From: Bacteroidales bacterium
GTDB taxonomy: Bacteria; Bacteroidota; Bacteroidia; Bacteroidales; JAFGHD01
Reading direction: 5' to 3'
DNA length: 42,214 bases
NCBI GenBank assembly: GCA_016927695.1
Contig: JAFGME010000167.1
Location: forward strand, 1-42,214
The translations under genes and the position numbers were made by a program. Below are positions 1 to 7,931 of this stretch, piece after piece. Position 1 is the stretch's first letter, and each line of letters starts with the position of its first letter. The notes under the pieces were generated by a model. The model did not search any database. It was not told the origin of the DNA and saw only the letters and a list, made by a program, of their open reading frames with translations.

Positions 1-1070
1 AGTGACAGCCTGGGCTCAATGGGAACATCGGTTCTTTCAGAGAATCCTACTTTGTTGACATAATCCTCTGTTTTTACGAGGTTTCCGGCTTTTTCGAGAT
101 CGGTCACGATTTTGTCTCTTACGATAAACCGGTCTTCTCCGGTGTAAAGCAGGGCTTTTTCACTGAGGGTTCCATCGTCGTTGAAAATGTCAATGGAATC
201 GAGTTGATGCCTGATCCCTATTTCATAATCGTTGATGTCGTGGGCAGGGGTAATTTTCAGGCAGCCGGTGCCGAACTCCATGTCCACATAATCGTCTTCA
301 ATCAGGGGGATGGACCGGTTGATCAGGGGGACAAGCACCCTTTTCCCGACCTTGTTTTTAAACCTTTTGTCGGCCGGGTTAACACAAACGGCAGTATCGC
401 CAAGAATGGTTTCAGGTCTTGTGGTGGCAATGGTGATCCATTCGTCATCCGATCCTTCAACCCGATATCTCAGGTAGTATAATTTAGAATTCAGCTCCTT
501 GTAAATGACCTCCTCATCAGATACTGCCGTGAGGGCTTTGGGATCCCAGTTCACCATTCTGACCCCTCTGTAAATAAGTCCTTTTTCAAAGAGTGTCACA
601 AAAACATCGATCACCGATTCGTAGAGAGCATCATCCATGGTAAAACGGGTGCGGCGCCAGTCGCAGGAGGCTCCCAGTTTTTTTAATTGTTCAAGGATAA
701 TGCCGCCGTGTTTTTCCTTCCATTCCCAGGCGTACTCCAGGAATTTGTCCCTGCTCAGAGATGCCTTTTCAATGCCCATCTCCCTGAGTTTTCCAACCAC
801 TTTGGCCTCGGTGGCAATGGAAGCGTGGTCGGTTCCGGGCAGCCACAGTGTGTTTTTGCCAAGCATCCTTGCGCGGCGGACAAGCACATCCTGAATGGTG
901 TTGTTCAGCATGTGGCCCATGTGCAGCACCCCGGTAACGTTGGGAGGGGGGATCACAATGCAGTAGGGTTCCCTATCATCGGGAACACTTCTGAAAAAAC
1001 CATTGTCCATCCAGAATTTATACCACTTGTCCTCTGTAGCTTCCGGGTTGTATTTGCTGGGGATGCTCAT
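1..1070 (-). CDS. valS: Valine-tRNA ligase, N-terminal part (cut by window edge)
   Basis: Charges tRNA(Val) with valine in the cytoplasm and hydrolyses mischarged Thr-tRNA. The reading frame is open from an ATG at 1070 to the left edge, giving about 356 of the roughly 870 residues usual for ValRS. Visible on translation: a start [20 protein letters not shown], the class I signature with HMGH as the HIGH box near residue 50 after PPPNVTG, the [11 protein letters not shown] stretch, and the editing (CP1) domain motifs [14 protein letters not shown] and ITPAHDIND. The KMSKS loop and anticodon-binding domain lie outside the window. A TATTTTTG element sits 35 bp upstream. Identification is firm; only completeness is unknown. 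Confidence 0.96.
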   Translation of the reverse strand, partial: MSIPSKYNPEATEDKWYKFWMDNGFFRSVPDDREPYCIVIPPPNVTGVLHMGHMLNNTIQDVLVRRARMLGKNTLWLPGTDHASIATEAKVVGKLREMGIEKASLSRDKFLEYAWEWKEKHGGIILEQLKKLGASCDWRRTRFTMDDALYESVIDVFVTLFEKGLIYRGVRMVNWDPKALTAVSDEEVIYKELNSKLYYLRYRVEGSDDEWITIATTRPETILGDTAVCVNPADKRFKNKVGKRVLVPLINRSIPLIEDDYVDMEFGTGCLKITPAHDINDYEIGIRHQLDSIDIFNDDGTLSEKALLYTGEDRFIVRDKIVTDLEKAGNLVKTEDYVNKVGFSERTDVPIEPRLS

Positions 1071-1104
1071 AAATCAGCTGCTGTTTGAATGTTTTTTAAG
1101 GGCG

Positions 1105-1112
1105 CAAAAATA
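1105..1112 (-). promoter_or_regulatory. Bacteroidota -7 promoter element before valS
   Basis: On the minus strand the sequence reads TATTTTTG, matching the TAnnTTTG -7 consensus, 35 bp before the valS ATG. No convincing -33 TTTG is visible. Confidence 0.45.
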
Positions 1113-1751
1113 CTAAAAATCTGACTTTGTGGCTGCTTTCTTTAGATAATCCTTTGCATGCGGGCCCTCATTAAAAAGCAGGTCGATTATGCTCAGGTCG
1201 GGATAAAAAGGCCACCTGTCACTGAAGACCTGAACATGTTTCTCCAAAGCAAAGCCTTGAATTATTTTTGGATGGATGGAATTACGAAGGTCCATGGCCC
1301 CGCTTTCATTTCCTTTCGTATAATCCTGTGTGAAAAGGAGTTGTTTATCCATGCTGAGGGATTTCATGACCAGGCGGGTCAGGTTCATATTATATTCAAG
1401 CAGGCTTTCGGTTTTTCCGTGATAGAAAGGTTCAAACAAGTCCCTGTAATAGAGGAAAAAAGGGGATTTATTATAAGCGCTGCAGATGGCATTCCAGTGC
1501 ACCTGCTGCCATTTCTGGTTATAATCAATCCGTATATCTTTGACCCTGGTATGATTGCCGAAGGTTTTAACAACGGGTATGATCAGGGCTTGAACTCCGT
1601 TTGCCGTGAGGATGAGGCACCTGTTACGGTAGCTTTGTTTTATGTAATGCTCTTCAGCATCAATGAATACTGTTTCTTTCCTGAAGAGGGCAGCGAAATA
1701 CGTTACCGGTCCCAGATAAGCGGTGGAAAGAAGTATCCTGATGTAAGCCAT
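1113..1751 (-). CDS. WbqC-like family protein
   Basis: About 212 residues, the usual size of the WbqC-like family (PF08889), whose members occur near surface polysaccharide genes but whose chemistry is not settled. The N-terminal block RILLSTAYLGPVTYFAAL, followed by an acidic/aromatic stretch (DAEEHYIKQSYRNRC) and WQQVHW, is characteristic. I chose the ATG at 1751 because the only in-frame extension upstream is a TTG codon at 1781 that adds a lysine-rich tail not typical of the family. No signal peptide or convincing membrane segment; probably cytoplasmic. It lies between valS and the thioredoxin cluster on the same strand, separated from the thioredoxins by a terminator, so it is probably transcribed separately. 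Confidence 0.82.
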   Translation of the reverse strand: MAYIRILLSTAYLGPVTYFAALFRKETVFIDAEEHYIKQSYRNRCLILTANGVQALIIPVVKTFGNHTRVKDIRIDYNQKWQQVHWNAICSAYNKSPFFLYYRDLFEPFYHGKTESLLEYNMNLTRLVMKSLSMDKQLLFTQDYTKGNESGAMDLRNSIHPKIIQGFALEKHVQVFSDRWPFYPDLSIIDLLFNEGPHAKDYLKKAATKSDF

Positions 1752-1786
1752 AACGCTGATTGCCCTTTTTTTTCGGCTCAATATTA

Positions 1787-1820
1787 AATAAAAAAGGCGT
1801 CAGAAAAAAATCCGGCGCCT
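1787..1820 (-). terminator. Intrinsic terminator of the thioredoxin cluster
   Basis: On the minus strand AGGCGCC (1820-1814) pairs with GACGCCT (1801-1795) through one G-U pair around a 12-base loop, followed by a T-rich tract (TTTTTATTTAA). It lies 25 bp after the stop of the last thioredoxin gene and ahead of the WbqC-like gene. Confidence 0.7.
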
Positions 1821-1844
1821 CATTGTTTTGCAGATTGAAGCCTG

Positions 1845-2210
1845 TCAGGCTTTCACAGGTATGTTCAGCAGCACTTCATCAATTGCATTTTTAAGAGCCT
1901 CTTTGGGAAGGGCGCCCATGGCCATTTGCGGCTGTCCGTTTTTGGGGCAGAACAACAGTGAAGGTATGCTTCTGATGCCGAATGCAGCCGACAGTTCCAT
2001 TTCTTTTTCAGTATCAATCTTATAGATGTTGATCTTTCCCTCATATTCTTTGGATAATTCCTCTAACACCGGGGCCACCATTTTGCATGGTCCGCACCAA
2101 TCGGCATAAAAGTCGATGAGGCATGGCAATTCGCCTTCAAACTTCCAATCCTTGTTTTGTTCAAAATTGAATACCTTATCCAGGAAAGTCTGTTTTGTTA
2201 AATGTTCCAT
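1845..2210 (-). CDS. trxA: Thioredoxin (cytoplasmic, CGPC)
   Basis: A 121-residue thioredoxin-fold protein with the canonical active site WCGPC (Cys39, Cys42) in FYADWCGPCKMVAPVL, and the cis-proline loop RSIPSLLF. There is no signal peptide, so it should act in the cytoplasm as a dithiol reductant. It is the third gene of a three-thioredoxin series on the minus strand, starting 14 bp after the stop of the lipoprotein thioredoxin. Its N-terminal extension (TKQTFLDKVFNFEQNKDWKFEGELPC) and its C-terminal GALPKEALKNAIDEVLLNI closely resemble the two neighbours, indicating descent by tandem duplication. It ends before a clear terminator. Confidence 0.93.
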   Translation of the reverse strand: MEHLTKQTFLDKVFNFEQNKDWKFEGELPCLIDFYADWCGPCKMVAPVLEELSKEYEGKINIYKIDTEKEMELSAAFGIRSIPSLLFCPKNGQPQMAMGALPKEALKNAIDEVLLNIPVKA

Positions 2211-2224
2211 TTTATAATACCATT

Positions 2225-2776
2225 TTATTTGTTAGATTCTTCTTTTTTCAAGCCTAATACAAACTCATCAATGATCTCGATATACTGCTCTCTTGAGAGC
2301 GCTCCGGGTTGCATGGCAGGCTGGCCGGTGGCAGGGGCAAAGAGTATGGAAGGGATGCTTCTTACCTGGAAAACACTTGCCAGTTCCCTTTGCTCATCGG
2401 TGTTCACTTTATAGATTTTTACACGCCCGTTGTAATAGTCAGCCAGATCATCCATAATAGGCGCGACAATTTTGCACGGTTTGCACCAGTCGGCATAGAA
2501 ATCCACCACGCAGGGGATTTCCCCTTTGTACACCCATGCCCCGGGATTGTTTTCGTAATCCCAGACTTTTTCCTTAAACAGGGCGGCGGTCAGCATCTCA
2601 GGTTTGAGATCCTCTTCAGAGGCAGACTTTTCGGGTGAAGTGGATTTTTCAGTTACTGCGGTTTCATTCGAAACGGTTTTGCTGTCATTCACTTCCTTTG
2701 TGCCGGCAGAATTGCAGGCAGTCATAAACACTGCAAGGGCAAAGGCCCATAAAAGGGCTGTTATTCGCTTATTCAT
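2225..2776 (-). CDS. Lipoprotein thioredoxin (CKPC)
   Basis: About 183 residues from the ATG at 2776. An N-terminal hydrophobic segment ends in a lipobox-like FMTAC, so the protein should be lipid-anchored with its catalytic domain in the periplasm. A low-complexity Ser/Glu/Thr/Lys linker of about 45 residues precedes a thioredoxin domain with active site WCKPC and cis-Pro loop RSIPSILF. I prefer ATG 2776 to the in-frame ATG 2788: it gives a short standard signal peptide (MNKRITALLW) and an 8-base overlap with the end of the upstream thioredoxin. Lys instead of Gly between the cysteines is shared with the upstream copy and differs from the cytoplasmic copy. Likely a periplasmic disulfide reductase or thiol transmitter; the partner is not visible here. 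Confidence 0.88.
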   Translation of the reverse strand: MNKRITALLWAFALAVFMTACNSAGTKEVNDSKTVSNETAVTEKSTSPEKSASEEDLKPEMLTAALFKEKVWDYENNPGAWVYKGEIPCVVDFYADWCKPCKIVAPIMDDLADYYNGRVKIYKVNTDEQRELASVFQVRSIPSILFAPATGQPAMQPGALSREQYIEIIDEFVLGLKKEESNK

Positions 2777-3227
2777 TTGTATTCTCATTTTTTATTCCAA
2801 GTAAAAATTCATCAATAACATCCTTAAAGGTTTGTTTGGCTAAGGCGCCGGTTGACATCTGCGGCCTTCCTTCCATGGGGCAGAAAAGAACAGAGGGTAT
2901 GCTGCGGATCCCGAAAAGGGCTGAAAGCTCTTTCTGCTGGTCGGTGTTTACTTTATAGATGTCGACCTTTCCTGCATATTCCTGCGCCAGTTCCTCCATA
3001 ATAGGGGCGATCAGCTTGCAGGGCTTGCACCAGTCGGCGTAGAAATCTATAACACAGGGTCTTTTTCCTTCGAAAACCCATTCCTCATTATTTTTTTCGT
3101 AATTAAAGACTTTCTCTTTGAATGTTTCCACGGTAAGATGCTCGGGTTTTACGTCGGCAGTCTGACCATAAACCACCAATGTTCCAATCGTGGCCAGGAT
3201 GAATAGGGAAAATTGTTGAAGTTTCAT
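2769..3227 (-). CDS. Exported thioredoxin (CKPC)
   Basis: A 152-residue thioredoxin-fold protein with a cleavable signal peptide (hydrophobic run to about residue 21, VVYGQ) and no lipobox, so probably soluble in the periplasm. Active site WCKPC in DFYADWCKPCKLIAPIM, cis-Pro loop RSIPSVLF. It is the first gene of the three-thioredoxin series; its stop overlaps the start of the lipoprotein copy, suggesting translational coupling. A TAATTTTG promoter element lies 19 bp upstream. The core resembles the other two copies throughout, including the GAL..(x)..IDEFLLGI ending. Confidence 0.9.
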   Translation of the reverse strand: MKLQQFSLFILATIGTLVVYGQTADVKPEHLTVETFKEKVFNYEKNNEEWVFEGKRPCVIDFYADWCKPCKLIAPIMEELAQEYAGKVDIYKVNTDQQKELSALFGIRSIPSVLFCPMEGRPQMSTGALAKQTFKDVIDEFLLGIKNENTNE

Positions 3228-3246
3228 TTATTTTTTTTTGAAGATG

Positions 3247-3254
3247 CAAAATTA
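3247..3254 (-). promoter_or_regulatory. -7 promoter element of the thioredoxin cluster
   Basis: Minus strand reads TAATTTTG (TAnnTTTG), 19 bp before the first thioredoxin ATG. No clear -33 box. Confidence 0.5.
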
Positions 3255-3331
3255 AAAAAAATCTGAATTATATCGCTTAATTATCACTTTTTTGTATTTT
3301 TATCAAAAATTATTCCATCTGACATAATGAC

Positions 3332-3763
3332 ATGGAGGAAAAGAAGATAAAAAGGAGAATTTTCCCCGGAATAATCAATCCGGAAAATTTCTTTACCAGT
3401 GAAGAAAACTGCCTGGAATATATTGCACAGGAGAAATGGAAAGGGGGCTTTGTCTGCAGAAAGTGTGGACACACCAATTACTGCAAGGGGCGGAAACCCG
3501 CATCAAGGAGATGTACGCGTTGCAAAACTGAAGAATCGGCGACAGCGCACACCATTTTTCACCACTGCAGGATACCCCTGGCAGAAGCATTCCGGATTGT
3601 GTACCTGGTTTGTAATGACCCTGAAATTTCAAGCTATGAAATTTCCCGTGAACTTGACCGCCGCCAGATGACCTGCTGGAAATTCAAGAAAAAAGTGATG
3701 GAATGCATCGAAGAAAAGGGTGAGTTTGGTATTTTGACAGGGGATCATGAAGGAGCCCAATAA
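3332..3763 (+). CDS. Stand-alone IS1595-type zinc-ribbon protein
   Basis: A 143-residue protein resembling the N-terminal zinc ribbon of IS1595-family transposases: FFTSEENCLEYI, then CRKCGHTNYCKG and CTRCKTEESATAHTIFHHCRIPL, giving two CxxC pairs, followed by the helical segment (AFRIVYLVC...ISSYEISRELDRRQMTCWKFKKKV) that in full elements precedes the DDE nuclease. No DDE catalytic domain follows, and neither terminal inverted repeats nor a second frame supplying it is visible in the flanks. The ORF has an intact start and ends cleanly, so it may be a retained DNA- or RNA-binding domain rather than an active transposase. It is divergent from the thioredoxin cluster. The exact function is unknown. 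Confidence 0.75.
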   Translation: MEEKKIKRRIFPGIINPENFFTSEENCLEYIAQEKWKGGFVCRKCGHTNYCKGRKPASRRCTRCKTEESATAHTIFHHCRIPLAEAFRIVYLVCNDPEISSYEISRELDRRQMTCWKFKKKVMECIEEKGEFGILTGDHEGAQ

Positions 3764-3866
3764 AAAACCAAAAAGTGCTGAACACAAGGGAACAACACTT
3801 TTCGGATGAAAAAAATTACCAGTATGTTATTTAGAACGGATCTTATCAGTATTTATTTCACACGGA

Positions 3867-4409
3867 TCAGATTGTTGTTTTTTCTGCCTCCTGTTTTTGT
3901 TTCTCATCGAATTCCCTGATCAGTTCCTCCGGGGACTTGCCCAGGTTTTTGATCGACATTTCGGCATCGTCGGCAAAATCGTCATCAGGATACCGGGCAA
4001 GAAATTCTTCGTAGATTATTTTGGCTTTCTCAAGGTCATTCAGGAGATTTTCATAGATATAACCTTTCAGAAAAAGGCTTTGGGGCGTCCGGTCATAGTC
4101 CGGATATGTGTTCAGAATCCGGTCGTACAGCTGAATTGCCATCTGGGGTTTGTTAAGGTTCATACACATTTCGCCGGCATTGAAAAGATATCCGGGAGTA
4201 AGGGTGTCATCCGGAAAATCATCGGCAAATTTAATGTAGGCCGAAATCAGGTTGTTGGCCGTGTTCATGTTCAGCCTGCCTGTTTCCATTCCGAAAAGGC
4301 TGTCTCTCAGCGTTTCAATTTGTTCGGTAATTTCTTTTTTTGGGGATGAGCACATTACCATCAATGTGGCCATTAAAACGGTTATTGTTCCTAAAGTGTA
4401 CTTTTTCAT
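3867..4409 (-). CDS. TPR-containing lipoprotein
   Basis: A 180-residue protein with a short hydrophobic signal ending in VMCSS (probable lipidated Cys20), then tetratricopeptide-like helices: PGYLFNAGEMCMNLNKPQMAIQLYDRILNTYPD and SLFLKGYIYENLLNDLEKAKIIYEEFLARYPDDDFADDAEMSIKNL, spaced like TPRs of BamD/YbgF type. Probably a periplasmic scaffold attached to a membrane. Its ATG overlaps the stop of the peptide deformylase gene by four bases (ATGA), so it is the third gene of a ruvX-def-TPR unit. The binding partner cannot be read from the sequence. Confidence 0.83.
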   Translation of the reverse strand: MKKYTLGTITVLMATLMVMCSSPKKEITEQIETLRDSLFGMETGRLNMNTANNLISAYIKFADDFPDDTLTPGYLFNAGEMCMNLNKPQMAIQLYDRILNTYPDYDRTPQSLFLKGYIYENLLNDLEKAKIIYEEFLARYPDDDFADDAEMSIKNLGKSPEELIREFDEKQKQEAEKTTI

Positions 4410-4993
4410 GTGCGGTGTATTTTATGTCCTTGTTTTTTTCTTTGAGGATAAATCATCTTGTAACCCGGTTTAACAATTCCTTTGGATATGTCGTCCAGTT
4501 TTTTCCTTATCAGGATTTTTCTGATGGAGGCTATCTTGTCAACAAACAAAATGCCTTGCAGGTGGTCGTATTCATGCTGGATGATCCTGGCAAGGACATC
4601 GTCATACATTTCGTCAATAAAGCGGAAATCTTCATCATAATACTGGATTCTTATCTCTTTTTTCCTCATCACATCTTCCCTGATTTCAGGGATACTGAGG
4701 CAGCCCTCGTTAAATTTCCATTCTTCCCCGTTCTCTTCGATAATCCGGGGGTTAATAAACACTTTCCTGAACCCGTTTGCCTTTTCATTGTCTTCCGAAA
4801 AAGGGGTAGCATCCACAATGAACATGCGGATGTTACGGTTGATCTGAGGGGCGGCAAGGCCTACACCGTTTGTGGTGTACATGGTCTCAAACATATCGGA
4901 GATCAGTTCCTTCAGGCCCGGATAATCTTTGCCGATATCCTGCGACACTTTTCTCAGTGTCGGATGGCCGTATGCTACAACAGGTAAAACCAT
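4406..4993 (-). CDS. def: Peptide deformylase
   Basis: Removes the N-formyl group from nascent proteins in the cytoplasm. All three metal-site motifs are present: motif 1 GVGLAAPQ (residues 43-50), motif 2 EGCLSIP with ligand Cys98, and motif 3 QHEYDHLQG with ligands His140 and His144 and catalytic Glu141. Length 195 is usual for Bacteroidota enzymes. It lies 11 bp downstream of ruvX and overlaps the TPR lipoprotein by four bases, so the three are probably one transcript. Confidence 0.97.
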   Translation of the reverse strand: MVLPVVAYGHPTLRKVSQDIGKDYPGLKELISDMFETMYTTNGVGLAAPQINRNIRMFIVDATPFSEDNEKANGFRKVFINPRIIEENGEEWKFNEGCLSIPEIREDVMRKKEIRIQYYDEDFRFIDEMYDDVLARIIQHEYDHLQGILFVDKIASIRKILIRKKLDDISKGIVKPGYKMIYPQRKKQGHKIHRT

Positions 4994-5004
4994 TTTATAT
5001 CAAA

Positions 5005-5427
5005 TTATCTGAATTTACGCCCCTCAAGGTATGACTGAAGGATCAGCACTGCGCTCACTTTGTCAACCAGGCTTTTGTCCTGCCTTTTTGATTTTTTTGC
5101 GCCTGATGCCAGAATGGCCTGTGAGGCTATTTTTGAAGTGAAGCGCTCATCTTCCGTATCCACTTTCATCCCGGGGAACTCTTTTTCAAGTTTTCCAATA
5201 AACGTTCTGACGTATTTAACAGTTTCCGAAGCGGTATTGTTCATCTGTTTGGGAAGCCCAACCACAAAAGATTCGACATTTTCTTCAGCACAATACTTTT
5301 TAAGATATGTGAGCAAATCCACCGACCTGACTGTATCCAGGGCAGTGGCAATGATCTGCTGCCCGTCCGTTACGGCCAGCCCGGTACGTTTTGTGCCATA
5401 GTCGATGGCGATGATCCTTCCCATCAT
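5005..5427 (-). CDS. ruvX: RuvX/YqgF-family putative pre-16S rRNA nuclease / Holliday junction resolvase
   Basis: A 140-residue RNase H-like protein. The first strand carries GRIIAIDYGTKRTGLAVTD with the expected metal-binding Asp, followed by VVGLPKQMNN, the central DERFTSKIA block and the terminal DKVSAVLILQSYLE helix, all standard for YqgF. The family is described both as a Holliday junction resolvase and, better supported in E. coli, as the nuclease maturing the 5' end of 16S rRNA. The first two codons are both ATG (5427 and 5424); either may be used. Promoter element TAATTTTG lies 19 bp upstream. Confidence 0.93.
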   Translation of the reverse strand: MMGRIIAIDYGTKRTGLAVTDGQQIIATALDTVRSVDLLTYLKKYCAEENVESFVVGLPKQMNNTASETVKYVRTFIGKLEKEFPGMKVDTEDERFTSKIASQAILASGAKKSKRQDKSLVDKVSAVLILQSYLEGRKFR

Positions 5428-5446
5428 AATTCAGAATACCAAACGG

Positions 5447-5454
5447 CAAAATTA
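5447..5454 (-). promoter_or_regulatory. -7 promoter element of ruvX-def unit
   Basis: Minus strand TAATTTTG, matching TAnnTTTG, 19 bp before the ruvX start codon. Confidence 0.5.
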
Positions 5455-5494
5455 TAAAGAAGTTGGTTAACTTTCAGAAATGTGAGGGTTGAAT

Positions 5495-5527
5495 GTTGTA
5501 TCAGGTTGTCCAAATTGACTAAATTTG
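5495..5527 (+). promoter_or_regulatory. Putative promoter of the dapD operon
   Basis: TAAATTTG at 5520-5527 matches the -7 consensus; GTTG at 5495-5498 lies 21 bp upstream as a possible -33 box. The dapD ATG follows 22 bp later. Confidence 0.5.
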
Positions 5528-5549
5528 AAGTTTTAATTGGATCCGGTAT

Positions 5550-6368
5550 ATGCATGAGAGATTAAAATCTGTGATTGAAAAGACCTGGTTTGACAGATCG
5601 CTACTCAGGAAGGATGAATCAGGGCAGGCCGTCAGGGAAGTTATTGATTTGCTGGACAGGGGCATATTGCGGGTTGCAAGTCCGGAAAACAATACCTGGG
5701 TGGTGAATGAATGGGTGAAAATGGCGGTCATTCTTTATTTTCTTATCCGGGAGATGGAGGTCACGGAAGCCGGCCCCCTGGAATTTCATGACAAAATTCC
5801 GCTCAAGGGTCATTATCAAAAGCTGGGCGTACGGGTTGTGCCCCATGCCATAGCGCGTTACGGTTCTTTTCTGGCAAGAGGCGTCATTATGATGCCTTCC
5901 TATGTAAATATCGGTGCTTATGTGGATGAAGGCAGCATGGTGGATACCTGGGCCACCGTGGGATCATGCGCACAAATAGGCAGGAATGTACATTTGAGCG
6001 GCGGCGCAGGCATCGGAGGCGTGCTTGAACCGGTGCAGGCTTCCCCTGTCATTATTGAGGACGGATGCTTCATCGGCTCAAGGTCGATAGTGGTGGAAGG
6101 CGTGAGGGTAGGGAGAGAGGCTGTATTGGGTGCAAACGTGGTACTCACACAATCGACCAGAATCATTGATGTAAGCGGTTCCGGCCCTGTTGAGCATAAA
6201 GGTTACATACCTCCCCGTTCGGTAGTGATCCCGGGATCGTTTGAAAAACTTTTCCCTGCCGGCAAATACAATGTGGCCTGCGCCCTTATCATCGGGAAAA
6301 GGAAAGCTTCCACTGACCTCAAAACATCTTTAAACGAAGCCCTGAGGGATTATGGCATTGATATCTGA
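5550..6368 (+). CDS. dapD: Tetrahydrodipicolinate N-succinyltransferase
   Basis: Transfers succinyl from succinyl-CoA to tetrahydrodipicolinate in the succinylase branch of lysine/meso-diaminopimelate synthesis. 272 residues, close to the 274 of E. coli DapD. The left-handed beta-helix core is clear: RYGSFLARGVIMMPSYVNIGAYVDEGSMVDTWATVGSCAQIG, then GGAGIGGVLEPVQASPVIIEDGCFIGSRS and VRVGREAVLGANVVLTQSTRI, with the usual C-terminal VIPGS segment. It is the first gene of a plus-strand operon; the next gene overlaps it by 17 bases. Confidence 0.97.
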   Translation: MHERLKSVIEKTWFDRSLLRKDESGQAVREVIDLLDRGILRVASPENNTWVVNEWVKMAVILYFLIREMEVTEAGPLEFHDKIPLKGHYQKLGVRVVPHAIARYGSFLARGVIMMPSYVNIGAYVDEGSMVDTWATVGSCAQIGRNVHLSGGAGIGGVLEPVQASPVIIEDGCFIGSRSIVVEGVRVGREAVLGANVVLTQSTRIIDVSGSGPVEHKGYIPPRSVVIPGSFEKLFPAGKYNVACALIIGKRKASTDLKTSLNEALRDYGIDI

Positions 6369-7368
6369 TCATTCTGAAATTCATAAAATCCTGATCATAC
6401 AAACCGCTTCGGCAGGGGATGTCATTTTGGCCACCCCTGTTGTGGAAAAGCTGCATCACCGCTTTCCGTCAGCTTCTGTCGACTTTTTACTGAAAAAGGG
6501 AAATGAAACCCTTTTCACCGGTCACCCCTTTATCCATGAATTGATGATATGGGACAAGAGCCGGGGCAAATACAAAGCCCTTTTCCGTTTATATAAAAAA
6601 ATCCGGGTCACACATTACGATCTGATTGTCAATATCCAGCGGTTTTTTTCAACAGGATTTATCACTGCCTTTTCGGGGGCGCGGATAAAGGCAGGTTTTT
6701 CCAAAAATCCTTTTTCCGGTTATTACACTATCAGGAGCGATCATGGCCTTTCCGGGGGTATCCATGAAACAGAAAGAAATCTTGGATTGATAGAATCCAT
6801 TGCGGGGCCGGGAAGTTTTCCGGTGAAGCTTTACCCCGGGGACAATGATTTCATGGCCGTTGAGGCCTATAAGAGAGATAAATATATATGTATCGCACCG
6901 GCCAGCCTTTGGTTCACAAAACAATACCCTCCGGTGAAATGGAAGGAGTTTGTCAGAGAAGTGGGACATGATACAAAAATATTTTTTTTAGGATCGGGAA
7001 ATGATTACGAATTTTGCAATGATATAATAAAGGAAGGCTTGCACAGAAGCAGTGTCAATCTGGCAGGGAAGCTCACCTTCCTTCAAACTGCCGCACTGAT
7101 GAAGGACGCAATGATGAATTTTGTAAATGATTCGGCGCCGATGCACCTGGCTTCTGCCATGAATGCACCGGTGACAGCCGTTTACTGTTCCACTGTGCCC
7201 TCGTTCGGGTTCGGGCCTTTGTCTGATGATTCGGTGATTGTGGAAACCGGTGAAAAGCTGGATTGCAGACCCTGCGGCCTCCACGGCCGGCCGGAATGTC
7301 CCGAGGGCCATTTTAAATGCGCTTTGACCATTCGTAAAGAAGATTTGTTAAAGAGGATCCATGTATGA
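6352..7368 (+). CDS. Glycosyltransferase family 9 (heptosyltransferase-like)
   Basis: 338 residues of the GT9 fold that adds heptose or related sugars to lipid A-core at the cytoplasmic face of the inner membrane. Family marks: the N-terminal ILIIQTASAGDVILATPVVEKLHHRFP, the middle ASLWFTKQYPPVKWKEFV acceptor-side block, and the nucleotide-sugar loop VNDSAPMHLASAMNAPVTAVYCSTVPSFGFGP. A late Cys cluster (DCRPCGLHGRPECPEGHFKC) occurs in related Bacteroidota GT9 proteins. It overlaps dapD by 17 bases and the TsaC-like gene by four. The exact sugar donor cannot be deduced. Confidence 0.88.
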   Translation: MALISDHSEIHKILIIQTASAGDVILATPVVEKLHHRFPSASVDFLLKKGNETLFTGHPFIHELMIWDKSRGKYKALFRLYKKIRVTHYDLIVNIQRFFSTGFITAFSGARIKAGFSKNPFSGYYTIRSDHGLSGGIHETERNLGLIESIAGPGSFPVKLYPGDNDFMAVEAYKRDKYICIAPASLWFTKQYPPVKWKEFVREVGHDTKIFFLGSGNDYEFCNDIIKEGLHRSSVNLAGKLTFLQTAALMKDAMMNFVNDSAPMHLASAMNAPVTAVYCSTVPSFGFGPLSDDSVIVETGEKLDCRPCGLHGRPECPEGHFKCALTIRKEDLLKRIHV

Positions 7369-7931
7369 AAGAAGATATCCTCAATGCAGTGAAAGTATTA
7401 CACCAGGGGGGGGTCATCCTGTATCCCACCGATACGATCTGGGGGATAGGCTGTGATGCCACCAACAACAGGGCGGTTCAGAAGGTACACAAAATCAAGG
7501 GAAGGCTAAAGAGCAAGAGCAGTTTCATCATCCTTTTGGAAGATGAACAAAAGATCAGCCAGTATGTGAAAAAAGTGCCCGAAATTTTATGGGACCTGCT
7601 CAAAAGTTTTGACACGCCCACCACAGTGGTGTACCCCGGGGCTAAAAACCTCGCCAGGAGTGTCATTGCATCTGACGGTTCCGTTGGCATCAGGGTCACC
7701 CGGGATCCGTTTTGCAAAGAGTTGCTGAAAGCCTTTGGCAAACCGGTCACTTCAACATCCGCCAACCTTTCCGGTGAAAGGAGCCCGTTGGTTTTCAAAG
7801 ATATACCGGAGGAAATATTGAACAGCGTGGATTACGCGGTCACCACAAACCGCGAAAAACTGAATAAGGCCAAGGCTTCAACCATAATAAAACTGAAGGA
7901 AAACGGAGAATTTGAAATACTGCGACAATGA
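7365..7931 (+). CDS. tsaC: L-threonylcarbamoyladenylate synthase (Sua5/YciO/YrdC/YwlC family)
   Basis: Makes threonylcarbamoyl-AMP from Thr, bicarbonate and ATP for the t6A modification of ANN-decoding tRNAs. 188 residues, the single YrdC domain without a Sua5 C-terminal extension. Seen: GGVILYPTDTIWGIGCDATN near the start, the KIKGRLKSKSSFIILL basic block, GSVGIRVTRDPF and PVTSTSANLSGE. It overlaps both neighbours by four bases (ATGA), so translation is probably coupled. YciO paralogues share the fold, so a distinct role cannot be fully excluded. Confidence 0.87.
   Translation: MKEDILNAVKVLHQGGVILYPTDTIWGIGCDATNNRAVQKVHKIKGRLKSKSSFIILLEDEQKISQYVKKVPEILWDLLKSFDTPTTVVYPGAKNLARSVIASDGSVGIRVTRDPFCKELLKAFGKPVTSTSANLSGERSPLVFKDIPEEILNSVDYAVTTNREKLNKAKASTIIKLKENGEFEILRQ

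Noticed and set aside
204-1088. Plus-strand ORFs of 85-133 codons opposite valS
   Set aside because: They lie entirely antisense to a clear ValRS frame and their translations resemble no protein family.
3770-3825. Possible terminator AAAAGTG / CACTTTT after the zinc-ribbon gene
   Set aside because: The stem is short and AT-rich, the loop is 18 bases, and no T-tract follows, so I do not call it.
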